A stretch of DNA of 64,000 nucleotides from Actinoplanes auranticolor (GTDB lineage Bacteria > Actinomycetota > Actinomycetes > Mycobacteriales > Micromonosporaceae), in NCBI RefSeq assembly GCF_018332655.1, contig NZ_BOQL01000043.1:90983-154982 (forward strand), written 5' to 3'. Below are positions 48,995-57,459 of this stretch, piece by piece. The notes below the pieces were generated by a model that did not search any database, was not told the origin of the DNA, and worked only from the letters and a program-made list of their open reading frames with translations. How positions within the stretch are numbered: the first letter of the stretch is position 1; every line of letters begins with the position of its first letter. The position numbers and the translations under genes are program-made.

Positions 48995-51900
48995 GTGCCG
49001 GCGATCACCACTCTGGGGGTGCTGGCTGTTGATGGGAAGCCGGTGCGGGGGGAGCGGCTGGCTGCGCTGCTGCGGGAGTTGATCGGGGCTCGGGGACGGG
49101 TCGTTTCCACTGTGGCTCTGGTCGAGGCCGTGTGGCAGGGGGATCCGCCGGACGATGTAGCCGGTGCGTTGCAGGCCCTGGTGTCCCGGGTGCGCCGGCT
49201 GGGTGTGCCGGTCGACGCGGTGGCCGGCGGTTACCGGGTGCCTGCCGAGCGGGTGGACGTCGACGCGGTCGCCGTACGGATGCTGATCGACAAGGCGCGC
49301 GCCGCGACCGATCCGACGGTCGCGCGGGCCGCGGCCGATGAGGCCCGGGCGCGGTTTCCCGAGGTTCCCGAGCTGGCCTCGGCCGCGGACCTCCGGCTCT
49401 TCGCCGAGCTGGCCGCGCTGCGGGCCGAGGCCGCGCTGGCCGGGGCCGGTGCGTTCGACGAGGCGGATCTGCGCCGGCTGGTGGGGCACACCCCGCCCGA
49501 CGAGCCGGCCGCCGCCCTGCTGATCAGGGTCCTGGCTGCCCAGGGCCGGGACGCCGAGGCGCTGGAGGTGTTCGAGCGGCTCCGCGCGGAGCTGGCCGAC
49601 CGGTACGGCGCCGACCCCTCCCCGGTGCTCGCCGAGGCCCACCTCGCCCTGTTACGCGGTGAGCTGACGGCGGCACCGCACCGGCCGGCCGGCACCCTGC
49701 CGCGCGGCTGGCGACGACCGGCGACCGCGCTGGTCGGGCGGGAAGACGACGTGCTCACGGTGACCACCGCGCTGGCCGAGGCGCCGCTGGTGACGATCGT
49801 CGCGACCGGTGGGGCGGGCAAGACCCGGCTGGCCGCCGAGATCGCGCGGCGCTCCGCCGGGCCGGTACGGGTGATCGAGCTGGCCGGTCTGCGCGCACCG
49901 GAGGAGGTGCTGGCGGCGGTGCTGGCCGTGCTCGGCGGGGCGGAGACGGCTGCCACCGGTCCCCGGCTCACGCTGGAACGGCGGGTGCTGAGCCCGGAGG
50001 AACGATGGCGGGCGGTGGCCACGGATCTCGACGGGCTGCTCGTGTTCGACAACTGCGAACACCTGCTCGACGCCGCCGCGGCGGTCGTCGCCGATCTGCT
50101 GGCGGCGGCCGGACCGGAGCTGGCGGTGCTGGCCACCAGCCGGGCCCCGCTGGCGCTGGCCGGCGAGGTCGTGCACCGGCTGCCGGTGCTGCCGGACCCC
50201 GAGGCGCTCCGGCTGCTGCAGACCCGGGCGCGGGCCGGTGGGGCCGTGCCGACCTGGGACGAGGACCGCGCACTCGCGCTCTGCCACCGGCTGGACAATC
50301 TGCCGCTGGCTCTGGAGCTGGCCGCGGCCCGGTTGCGGCACATGCCGATCGACGACGTCCTGGCCGGGCTGTCCGACCGGTTCGCGCTGCTCGACGACGC
50401 CCTGCGCGGTCTGCCGGAACGGCACGCCAGCCTGTGGGCGATGGTCGACTGGAGCCGGGAGCTGCTCCGCCCTGACGCCCGCGAACTGCTGCAACGCCTC
50501 GCGGTCATCCCGGCCGCGTTCACCGCCGAGCTCGCCGCCGCGGTCGCCGGCCGCCCGGACGTACGGCGCGGGCTGGCCGATCTCGTCGAGCAGTCCCTGG
50601 TGCTGCTGGACGGGGAAGGCGGCACCCCGCACTACCGGATGCTCGAGACCGTCCGCGAGTACGGCGAGGCCCGGCTCGGCGCCGACCGGCAGGAGGCCGC
50701 CGCCGGGCTGACCGGCTGGGCCCGGGCGCACGCGGTCCGGCTGAACGCGCACTATCTGGGCCCGGGGCAGCTCGACGCGTTCGCGGAGTGCGCGGCCGAG
50801 CAGGAGAACCTGCTGGCCGGCCTGCGTTTCGCGATGACACGCCCCGATCAGGCCGCGGCCGTCGACATCGCCGCCGCCCTGGTCCACCTCTGGACCGTGC
50901 GCGGACTCCACGTCGAGGTCAGCGCCTGGGGGCGCGAGCTGCTGCAGGCCGACGACCCGGTCGGCCGCCGCCACTCGCCGCTGCTGCACGGCCGGTCGGC
51001 CGGTCCGCCGCTGCCCGACGCCGACCGGCTGGCCTGGCTGTGCCTGCTGATCGGGGTCAACGGCGGCATCACCGGTCCGCCCCGCCTCATCGTGCTGGCC
51101 CGCCGGGCCCTGCGGCTCCTGCTGGCGGAACGCCCCGCCGAGGTCTCCGCACGGCAGCGCGCGCTGGCGGCGGCGTTGCCCGCGTTCGACTCCTTCGATC
51201 CGGAGGAGAGCCTGGCCGGTGCCGTCGCGCTGATCGACCACCCCGACCCGTACGTGCAGGCGATCGGCTACTTCGGCCGGGCGGCGATGCGGGAGAACGG
51301 GGGGATGTTCTCGGGCTCGGTCGAGGACGCCGAGCTGGCGTACCGGCGGTTCGAGCTGGCCGGTGACCACTGGGGGATGGCGCTGGCGGCCCAGGCCGCC
51401 GGCCACTGGGTCAGCTCCCGCGATGACGCGCGAGCCGCCGTCTGGCTGGCCCGCAGCGTGCGGCACATGGAGCTGCTGGGCGCGACGCAGGACGCCCGGT
51501 CCATCCGGGTGCTGCTGGACGTCCAGCAGGCGCTGGCCGGTGACCCGGATGCCGAGCACCGCCTGCGGGCGCTGGCGACCTCCAGGCAGGCCGACGACAA
51601 CGACGCCGCGCAGGCCTACCTGGGCCTGGCACACCTCGCCTGGCAGCGGCAACGCTACGACGAGGCGCTCGCCTACGGTGACGCGGTCACCCGGACCGTG
51701 GCTGCCTCCGCCGATCCCGCGCCGCAGCCGCGGGTCATCTGCCGGGTCGCGGTGGCGGTGCTGCACCTGCGGGTGGCCGAGGCCCAGCCGGCGCCGGAGG
51801 CGGATGCGTACGCGGTGACACTGTTGCGGCTCGCCCGGGACGAGGCCCTGACCAACAACGACAATCCGCTGCTGGGGACCTGGGCGTTGGGCGGGGCTGA

Positions 51901-52129
51901 GCTCGCCGCCGGCCGTGGCGCCGACGAGACCGCGCGTGAACTGTGGGTCCTCGGGATGCGGATCGGCGCCAACATCGGCAACCTGTCCCCGCCCGGCGAG
52001 GGCGGTCGGCTCCGTGCGGTCCTCGGCGGGGAGGACGAGCGCCAGAAGATGCTGGCCGCAATGCCGGCGCGGCAGGCGACGACCATCAGCTCCCGGATCC
52101 GGGAGCTGATGGACACCCTGCTGGCCTAG
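48995..52129 (+). CDS. BTAD/NB-ARC transcriptional regulator (AfsR/SARP-like)
   Basis: The 1044-residue protein has a winged-helix OmpR-like domain (TTLGVLAVDGKPVRGERLAA, then LVEAVWQGDPPDDVAGALQA) and a BTAD domain (about 95-240). An NB-ARC ATPase follows, with Walker A VATGGAGKTRLAAE near residue 272 and Walker B LLVFDNCEHLL. The C-terminal ~400 residues are TPR-like helices. This is the AfsR layout of actinomycete pathway regulators, which often control secondary metabolism or exporters. GTG at 48995 has GGGGG 8 bases upstream; GTGs at 48986 and 48989 are alternatives. The stop codon lies inside the target duplication of the adjacent IS481 element. The facing ABC exporter is a plausible but unproven target. 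Confidence 0.88.
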   Translation: MPAITTLGVLAVDGKPVRGERLAALLRELIGARGRVVSTVALVEAVWQGDPPDDVAGALQALVSRVRRLGVPVDAVAGGYRVPAERVDVDAVAVRMLIDKARAATDPTVARAAADEARARFPEVPELASAADLRLFAELAALRAEAALAGAGAFDEADLRRLVGHTPPDEPAAALLIRVLAAQGRDAEALEVFERLRAELADRYGADPSPVLAEAHLALLRGELTAAPHRPAGTLPRGWRRPATALVGREDDVLTVTTALAEAPLVTIVATGGAGKTRLAAEIARRSAGPVRVIELAGLRAPEEVLAAVLAVLGGAETAATGPRLTLERRVLSPEERWRAVATDLDGLLVFDNCEHLLDAAAAVVADLLAAAGPELAVLATSRAPLALAGEVVHRLPVLPDPEALRLLQTRARAGGAVPTWDEDRALALCHRLDNLPLALELAAARLRHMPIDDVLAGLSDRFALLDDALRGLPERHASLWAMVDWSRELLRPDARELLQRLAVIPAAFTAELAAAVAGRPDVRRGLADLVEQSLVLLDGEGGTPHYRMLETVREYGEARLGADRQEAAAGLTGWARAHAVRLNAHYLGPGQLDAFAECAAEQENLLAGLRFAMTRPDQAAAVDIAAALVHLWTVRGLHVEVSAWGRELLQADDPVGRRHSPLLHGRSAGPPLPDADRLAWLCLLIGVNGGITGPPRLIVLARRALRLLLAERPAEVSARQRALAAALPAFDSFDPEESLAGAVALIDHPDPYVQAIGYFGRAAMRENGGMFSGSVEDAELAYRRFELAGDHWGMALAAQAAGHWVSSRDDARAAVWLARSVRHMELLGATQDARSIRVLLDVQQALAGDPDAEHRLRALATSRQADDNDAAQAYLGLAHLAWQRQRYDEALAYGDAVTRTVAASADPAPQPRVICRVAVAVLHLRVAEAQPAPEADAYAVTLLRLARDEALTNNDNPLLGTWALGGAELAAGRGADETARELWVLGMRIGANIGNLSPPGEGGRLRAVLGGEDERQKMLAAMPARQATTISSRIRELMDTLLA

Positions 52130-53118
52130 ATGTGATGTCCAGCCAGGTTGTTCAACCGGGTGATCGGTGGGATCTTGCCGATGGCGGTGTGCGGCCGGTG
52201 GTGGTTGTAGTCGTGCAGGAACGCTGGTAGGGCAGCGCGGCGGGCTTTTTCGCTGGTGTAGAGCTTGGCGAAGGCCCAACCGTCGGCCAGGGTGCGGTGG
52301 AACCGTTCGATTTTGCCGTTGGTCTGCGGGCGGTAGGGGCGGGTCTTCTTCACGACGATGCCCAGCTCGGTGCAGGTGTCACGCCACAGGTGTGATTTGT
52401 AGGCCGATCCGTTGTCCGTCAGCACCCGCCGGGTGCTGACGCCGCGGTCGGCGAACCAGGCAACCGCGCGACGCAGCACACCGGTTGCGGTGATAGCGGT
52501 TTCGTCGTCGTGGATCTCGGCGTAGGCCACGCGGGAATGATCGTCGATCACGGTGTGCACGAACGCGGTGCCGAGTACGGGGTTGCGGTACTTGCTGCGC
52601 TCGGCGCCGGCGGTCGCGGCTCGGTTCTTACGGCCTTGTTGCCGGCCGAGGTAGCGCCAGCCGCCGCCGTCGGGCACGTTGCCGAGCTTCTTGACGTCGA
52701 CGTGCAGCATGTCGCCGGGTTGGGCGTGTTCGTAGCGGCGGATCGCCTCGCCGGTGGTGCGGTCGAGGTGACTGAGCCGGTTGGCCTGGTGGCGGGTCAG
52801 CACGGCGTGCACGGTCGAGGCGGCCAAGCCGAGCTGGTCGGCGATCGGGACCGGACCGAGGCGGCGCTTGCGGCGCAGATGCAGGATCTTGCGGACCAAG
52901 GGCGTGGGGGTGCGGTGGGGCTGGCGGTGCGGTCGTGACGAGCGGTCGTGCAGGCCGGCTTCGCCTTCGGCGCGGTAGCGATCGGCCCACTTTTTCGCGG
53001 TGCGCCAGGACACGTCGTAGCGTTCGGCTGCTCGTGCGGGTGACCAGCGGTCTTCGACGATCAGACGCGCCAGCCGCAATCTCGCCCGGACGGTCAGCGC
53101 GGCGTTAGCGTGGGACAT
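52126..53118 (-). CDS. IS481-family transposase
   Basis: The 330-residue transposase has an N-terminal HTH (ARAAERYDVSWRTAKKWADR, then YRAEGEAGLHDRSSRPHRQP) and a DDE core. In the core VHTVIDDHSRVAYAE carries the first Asp, VLTDNGSAYKS the second, and PYRPQTNGKIERFHRTLADG the Glu. It cuts and joins its own element ends. ATG at 53118 has GGAGG 5 bases upstream. The stop TAG is not encoded in the element: the frame runs through the end (CAC ATC) and stops in the CTAG of the duplicated target. The protein looks complete and could be active. Confidence 0.92.
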   Translation of the reverse strand: MSHANAALTVRARLRLARLIVEDRWSPARAAERYDVSWRTAKKWADRYRAEGEAGLHDRSSRPHRQPHRTPTPLVRKILHLRRKRRLGPVPIADQLGLAASTVHAVLTRHQANRLSHLDRTTGEAIRRYEHAQPGDMLHVDVKKLGNVPDGGGWRYLGRQQGRKNRAATAGAERSKYRNPVLGTAFVHTVIDDHSRVAYAEIHDDETAITATGVLRRAVAWFADRGVSTRRVLTDNGSAYKSHLWRDTCTELGIVVKKTRPYRPQTNGKIERFHRTLADGWAFAKLYTSEKARRAALPAFLHDYNHHRPHTAIGKIPPITRLNNLAGHHI

Positions 53119-53255
53119 GAAGGCCTCCAGCCTCGTGCGGTGCTGTCTTAGCAGCTCCACTGCACTGCTGGAGGCCTTCATCTGTTCACCAGATCGATCC
53201 AAGATCCTCAGATCGAGTGGTCACAACCCCTCGACCAACGTCCCCGGACATCACA
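52131..53255. mobile_element. complete IS481-family element with TIRs and 6-bp target duplication
   Basis: The element is 1125 bp. Its ends are TGTGATGTCC (52131-52140) and the inverse GGACATCACA (53246-53255). It is flanked by direct repeats CCTAGA at 52125-52130 and 53256-53261. This matches the NCTAGN target and 6-bp duplication described for IS481. The single gene is the minus-strand transposase. The intact ends and perfect target duplication suggest a fairly recent insertion. Confidence 0.9.
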
Positions 53256-53256
53256 C

Positions 53257-54087
53257 CTAGACCTTCTTCCGGTACGCCCGCAGCGCCAGCGGCATGAACA
53301 CCACCACGAAGCCGGCGCACCACGCGAGGGTCCACCACACGTGGTTGCCGACCGGTGCGCCGAGGAACAGTCCCCGCATCGCCCCGACCAGGTGGGTCAG
53401 CGGGTTGACCTCGACGAAACCCTGCATCCAGCCCGGCAGCGTGCCGGCCGAGACGAACACGTTGGACGCGAAGCTCAGCGGCATGATGAACGCGAACATC
53501 AGGCCCTGGACCGCCCCCGGGGTACGGACCTTCATCGACACGAAGACCGGCAGCCAGCTCAGGCACAGCGCGAAGAGCACCGCCAGCGCGCAGCCCGCGA
53601 CGGCGCTCAGCGGGTCGGTGGTGATCCGGAAGCCCATCACGTAGCCGATCGCCAGCGTGGAGAGCGTGACGATCACGTACCGGACGATGTCGCCGAGCAC
53701 CGCGCCCAGCAGCGGCGCCGAGCGTGGCACGGGCAGCGACCGGAAGCGGTCGAAGATGCCCTTGGCGATGTCGGTGTTGAGGTTGACCCCGATCGCGATG
53801 CAGCCCGTCGCGATCGTCTGCGCCAGGATGCCGGGCAGCAGGAACTGCAGGTAGTCGTGGGTGGAACCGGCGACCGCGCCGCCGAAGACGTACACGAAGA
53901 TGACCAGGAACAGCACCGGCTGCAGCGTCACGTCGATGAGCGCCTCCGGGGTCCGGGCCGTCTTGATCAGGCTGCGTTTGGCGAGCGCGAAGGAGTGCCG
54001 CGCGAGCCGGAACGGCCGGGGGTGCGGCTGCACCGCCGCGGGCATGACCGGCCGGCTGGTGCGGGGTGCGGTGAGCGTCGTGGTCAT
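53257..54087 (-). CDS. ABC-2 type exporter permease (DrrB-like)
   Basis: The 276-residue protein has six helices of the ABC-2 membrane family: DVTLQPVLFLVIFVYVFGGA, YLQFLLPGILAQTIATGCIA, GIFDRFRSLPVPRSAPLLGA (coupling region), GYVMGFRITTDPLSAVAG and VNPLTHLVGAMRGLFLG. It overlaps the ATPase gene by 4 bases (ATGA). The pair is DrrA/DrrB-like and exports hydrophobic drugs or lipids. Its TAG stop lies in the CTAG of the right target duplication of the IS481 element. The substrate is unknown. Confidence 0.92.
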   Translation of the reverse strand: MTTTLTAPRTSRPVMPAAVQPHPRPFRLARHSFALAKRSLIKTARTPEALIDVTLQPVLFLVIFVYVFGGAVAGSTHDYLQFLLPGILAQTIATGCIAIGVNLNTDIAKGIFDRFRSLPVPRSAPLLGAVLGDIVRYVIVTLSTLAIGYVMGFRITTDPLSAVAGCALAVLFALCLSWLPVFVSMKVRTPGAVQGLMFAFIMPLSFASNVFVSAGTLPGWMQGFVEVNPLTHLVGAMRGLFLGAPVGNHVWWTLAWCAGFVVVFMPLALRAYRKKV

Positions 54088-55109
54088 GCCGCCACCTCTT
54101 CCTTGATCGTGGTGGTCGTGGTGTCGTCGTCGGAGGCGGTGCGCCCGGTGAGGGTGAAGAAGACCTCGTCGAGGCTCGGCAGGTGCAGCGAGAGCTCGGT
54201 GACCGCGACGCCCGCGGCGGCGAGCCGGGCGACCGCCTCGGTCAGCGCGCTGTCGTCGGTGACCGGCACGGCGAGCATGCCCTTGCGGATCTCGTCGGCG
54301 GTGGCCCCCGAGGACACCTCGGAGAGGATCGCGGCGGTCAGGTCGAGCTGGGTGGCGTCGGACGGGCGTACCTCCAGGGTCTGGCCGCCGACCACCCGCT
54401 TGAGCCCTTCGGGGGTGTCGTGCGCGATGACCCGGCCGTGGTCGATCACCGTGATGGCGTCGGCGAGCGCGTCGGCCTCCTCCAGGTACTGCGTGGTGAG
54501 CAGCACCGTCGAGCCCGCGGCCACCAGCGAGCGGACCACGTCCCACATGTCCTCGCGCTTGGCCGGGTCCAGGCCGGTGGTGGGCTCGTCCAGGAAGATC
54601 ACGTCGGGGGAGCCGACCAGGCTCGCGGCCAGGTCGAGGCGCCGCCGCATGCCGCCGGAGTACGTCTTGGCCTGCCGGCCGGCGGCGTCGGCCAGGTCGA
54701 ACCAGTCGAGCAGCTCGGCGGCGCGCCGGCGGGCACCGGCCCGGCCCAGATCGAGGAGCGTGCCGAAGAGCTCGAGGTTCTGCCGGCCGGTCAGGTCCTC
54801 GTCGACCGAGGCGTACTGGCCGGTCAGGCCGATCACCTGGCGGACCCGCTCCGCCTCGCGGACGACGTCGAAGCCGCTGATCCGGGCGCTGCCGGCGTCG
54901 GGCGTGAGCAGGGTGGAGAGGATGCGGACGGCGGTCGTCTTGCCCGCGCCGTTGGGGCCCAGGACACCGAGCACGGTCCCCCGGGGCACGGCGAGATCGA
55001 CGCCCTGCAGGGCTTTCGTCGGCCCGAAGTGCTTGACGAGACCTTCGGCCTCGATCACGAGATCAGCTGTGCTTTGGTTCTTTGCTTTGCCGGCGGAGGA
55101 GACAGTCAT
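54084..55109 (-). CDS. ABC exporter ATPase (DrrA family)
   Basis: The 341-residue ATPase has Walker A (GPNGAGKTTAVR), a Q-loop (GLTGQYASVDEDL), the ABC signature YSGGMRRRLDLA and Walker B VIFLDEPTTGLD, followed by a DrrA-type C-terminal extension (about 230-335). It energises the overlapping permease. It is probably transcribed with the permease from a promoter upstream of 55109. The BTAD regulator faces it across the IS element. Confidence 0.93.
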   Translation of the reverse strand: MTVSSAGKAKNQSTADLVIEAEGLVKHFGPTKALQGVDLAVPRGTVLGVLGPNGAGKTTAVRILSTLLTPDAGSARISGFDVVREAERVRQVIGLTGQYASVDEDLTGRQNLELFGTLLDLGRAGARRRAAELLDWFDLADAAGRQAKTYSGGMRRRLDLAASLVGSPDVIFLDEPTTGLDPAKREDMWDVVRSLVAAGSTVLLTTQYLEEADALADAITVIDHGRVIAHDTPEGLKRVVGGQTLEVRPSDATQLDLTAAILSEVSSGATADEIRKGMLAVPVTDDSALTEAVARLAAAGVAVTELSLHLPSLDEVFFTLTGRTASDDDTTTTTIKEEVAA

Positions 55110-55154
55110 GCAGCCAGGGTGCGCGTGCCCGCTGACACGGCACCGACACGGCGC

Positions 55155-55994
55155 CTACATGAGGCCGCGCTTGTCGAGCTGGCGCTGGATGACGTTCCAG
55201 TACCGGCCCGGGGCGACCCGGGCCAGCACGTCGGCCAGCTTGGCCACCCTGGTGATCACCAGGCGCGGCTTGCGGGCCTGGACGGCGGCCACGATCAGCT
55301 TGGCCGCCTCCTCGGGCGGCAGGGTGAGCGCCTTGCGGGTGAACTCGGCGGCCTGTTCGGCCTGCCTGCCGTCCACGTCCGGGCCGCTGAGCCGGGCGCT
55401 GGTGGCGATGTTGGTCCGGATGCCGCCGGGGTGCACCACCGTGACGCCGACCTGGCCGGCCAGCTCGTGCCGCAGCGCCTCGGAGAAGCCGCGCACGCCG
55501 TACTTGCTGGTCACGTAGGCGACCTGGGTCGGGGGCGCGATCAGGCCGAAGAGGCTGGAGATGTTCACCACGTGTGCGCCCGGCCGGCTGAGCAGCTGCG
55601 GCAGGAACGCCTTGGTCGTGCGGATCACGGCGTGCAGGTTGATCTCCATCAACCAGTCGAAGTCCTTCATGCTGACCTGCTCGAACGTGCCGTTAAGGGC
55701 CACTCCGGCGTTGTTGACCAGCAGGTCGGCGCCGCCGTGGCGCTCGGCGACCGCGGCGGCCAGATCGAGGCGGTCGCCACCGTCGGACAGGTCCACCACG
55801 TGCGTGCTGACCTCCTGCGCGCCGGCCTGGCGGGCCAGCGCGGCCACCCGGTCGAGGCCCTCGGCGTCCCGGTCGACCAGGGCCAGCACGGCCCGGCGCC
55901 GGGCCAGGTCGAGGGTGAGCGCGGCACCGATGCCGCTGGCCGCGCCTGTGATGACACACGTGCGCCCGGCGAAGGCGAAGCGTTCCACGGTCAT
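55155..55994 (-). CDS. SDR-family NAD(P)-dependent oxidoreductase
   Basis: The 279-residue enzyme has all classical SDR signs: TGAASGIGAALTLDLAR, LVNNAGVALNGTFE, catalytic Ser in VVNISSLFGL, and YVTSKYGVRG with the Tyr-xxx-Lys pair. LVDRDAEGL is the acidic end of strand 2, which favours NAD. It oxidises or reduces alcohol/ketone groups. It overlaps the upstream flavin monooxygenase gene by 4 bases, so the two act in one transcript, perhaps in sequence on one substrate. Confidence 0.92.
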   Translation of the reverse strand: MTVERFAFAGRTCVITGAASGIGAALTLDLARRRAVLALVDRDAEGLDRVAALARQAGAQEVSTHVVDLSDGGDRLDLAAAVAERHGGADLLVNNAGVALNGTFEQVSMKDFDWLMEINLHAVIRTTKAFLPQLLSRPGAHVVNISSLFGLIAPPTQVAYVTSKYGVRGFSEALRHELAGQVGVTVVHPGGIRTNIATSARLSGPDVDGRQAEQAAEFTRKALTLPPEEAAKLIVAAVQARKPRLVITRVAKLADVLARVAPGRYWNVIQRQLDKRGLM

Positions 55995-57421
55995 TCTCCC
56001 GTCCTGGTCCGGACGAACATCATGTCACCGTCGTCGATCCGGCTCAGTCGCATCCGCGGCATATCGAGCAGATAGTTGTTGAGCATCCGCCAGGCGCGGC
56101 GGTCGCTCTGCCGGGGCAGCACGGCGGCGGCGCGCCGGACGTAGCCGGAGGAGAGGTTCATCAGCGGCTCGCCGATGTCGTGGGCGGCGGCGGGCAACCG
56201 CGGGGTGGCGATGTCGATCCGGTGCCGGTCCAGGTAGTTGAGCAGCCGGCACACGTAGGTGGAGGTCAGGTCGGCGCGCAGCGTCCAGGAGGCGTTGGTG
56301 TAGCCGACGCACCAGGCCAGATTGGGTACGCCGTCGAACATCATTCCCTTGTAGACGTGCAGGTCGTGGGCGTCGATCGGGCGCCCGTCGACGGTCAGCG
56401 CGATCTCGCCGAAGGCCACCATGGTCAGCCCGGTGGCGGTGACGATCACGTCGGCATCCAGATGCTCACCGCCGGTCAGCCGGATGCCGTGCGGGGTGAA
56501 CGCGTCGATCGTCGCGGTCACCACCGAGGCCCGCCCGGCCCGCATCGCGGCGAACAGGTCGCCGTCCGGCACGACGCAGAGCCGCTGGTCCCAGGGGTCG
56601 TAGCGGGGGACGAAATGCGGATCCACGGGTACGTCCGCCGGCAGCTGCCGGGCCACGCCGTCGCGCAACACGTTGGCCACCCGGGCGGGCCAGCGCCGCG
56701 ACGCCTGGAAGAGCGCCCAGGTCAGCAGGACGTTGCGGGCGCGGACCACCCGCGGACCGACCAGCCGCGCGCCGCCCTCCCGGGCCGGCAGGGAGAGCAG
56801 ATAGCTGGGAGAGCGCTGCAGCATCGTGACGTGCGCGGCCTGCTCGGCCATCGCCGGCACCAGCGTCACCGCGGTCGCCCCGCTGCCGATGATCACCACC
56901 CGCCGGCCGGCGTAGTCGAGGTCTTCGGGCCAGTGCTGCGGGTGCACGATCGCACCGGTGAAGCTCTCCCGGCCGGGGAAGTCGGCCTCGTAGCCGCTGT
57001 CGTAACGGTAGTAACCGGTGCAGACGTACAGGAAGGAACAGGTCCATTCCTCACCGGTGTCGGTCCGGACGGTCCAGCGGGCTTCCGCGGTCGACCAGGA
57101 CGCGCCGACCACCCGCCGCCCGTAGTGGATGTGCTTGTCGATGCCGTACTCGGCGGCGGTGTCGCGGAGGTACTCGAGGATGGTGGCGCCGGCCGCGATG
57201 GTCTTGGGCTCCCGCCAGGGTCGGAACGGATAGCCGAGGGTGAACATGTCGGAGTCGGACCGTACCCCCGGATAGCGGAACAGGTCCCAGGTCCCGCCGC
57301 TGGCCTCCCGGGCCTCGAGGATCGCGTAGCTGCGGCCCGGGCACCGGGTCTGCAGCCGGTAGGCCGCTCCGATACCGGACAGCCCCGCGCCTATGACGAG
57401 GACCTCCCTGTGCTCACTCAT
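55991..57421 (-). CDS. flavin-containing (Baeyer-Villiger type) monooxygenase
   Basis: The 476-residue enzyme has an FAD motif (VLVIGAGLSGIGAAYRL), the FSDM-like RSDSDMFTLGYPFRPW, an NADPH motif (VVIIGSGATAVTLVPAMAEQ) preceded by HPQHWPEDLDY, and LDADVIVTATGL. This fits the FMO/BVMO group, which inserts oxygen into ketones or oxidises heteroatoms. The exact FxGxxxHxxxWP fingerprint is only partly present (FTGAIVHPQHWPED), which suits this subgroup. The next gene is an SDR. A GATAAT box lies 6 bases before the ATG. It is divergent from the DyP peroxidase. Confidence 0.9.
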   Translation of the reverse strand: MSEHREVLVIGAGLSGIGAAYRLQTRCPGRSYAILEAREASGGTWDLFRYPGVRSDSDMFTLGYPFRPWREPKTIAAGATILEYLRDTAAEYGIDKHIHYGRRVVGASWSTAEARWTVRTDTGEEWTCSFLYVCTGYYRYDSGYEADFPGRESFTGAIVHPQHWPEDLDYAGRRVVIIGSGATAVTLVPAMAEQAAHVTMLQRSPSYLLSLPAREGGARLVGPRVVRARNVLLTWALFQASRRWPARVANVLRDGVARQLPADVPVDPHFVPRYDPWDQRLCVVPDGDLFAAMRAGRASVVTATIDAFTPHGIRLTGGEHLDADVIVTATGLTMVAFGEIALTVDGRPIDAHDLHVYKGMMFDGVPNLAWCVGYTNASWTLRADLTSTYVCRLLNYLDRHRIDIATPRLPAAAHDIGEPLMNLSSGYVRRAAAVLPRQSDRRAWRMLNNYLLDMPRMRLSRIDDGDMMFVRTRTGE

Positions 57422-57427
57422 CTGTCG

Positions 57428-57452
57428 ATTATCGGTGTGCAGGCCCTAGGCT
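57428..57452. promoter_or_regulatory. back-to-back leaderless promoters (FMO and DyP genes)
   Basis: On the minus strand GATAAT (57428-57433) is 6 bases before the monooxygenase ATG. On the plus strand TAGGCT (57447-57452) is 7 bases before the DyP GTG. Only 38 bases separate the two start codons. Confidence 0.5.
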
Positions 57453-57459
57453 GCGCTCT

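Noticed and set aside
48995..55109. Secondary-metabolite gene cluster around the BTAD regulator and DrrAB-type exporter
   Set aside because: No polyketide, peptide-synthetase, terpene or RiPP enzyme genes are seen next to them.
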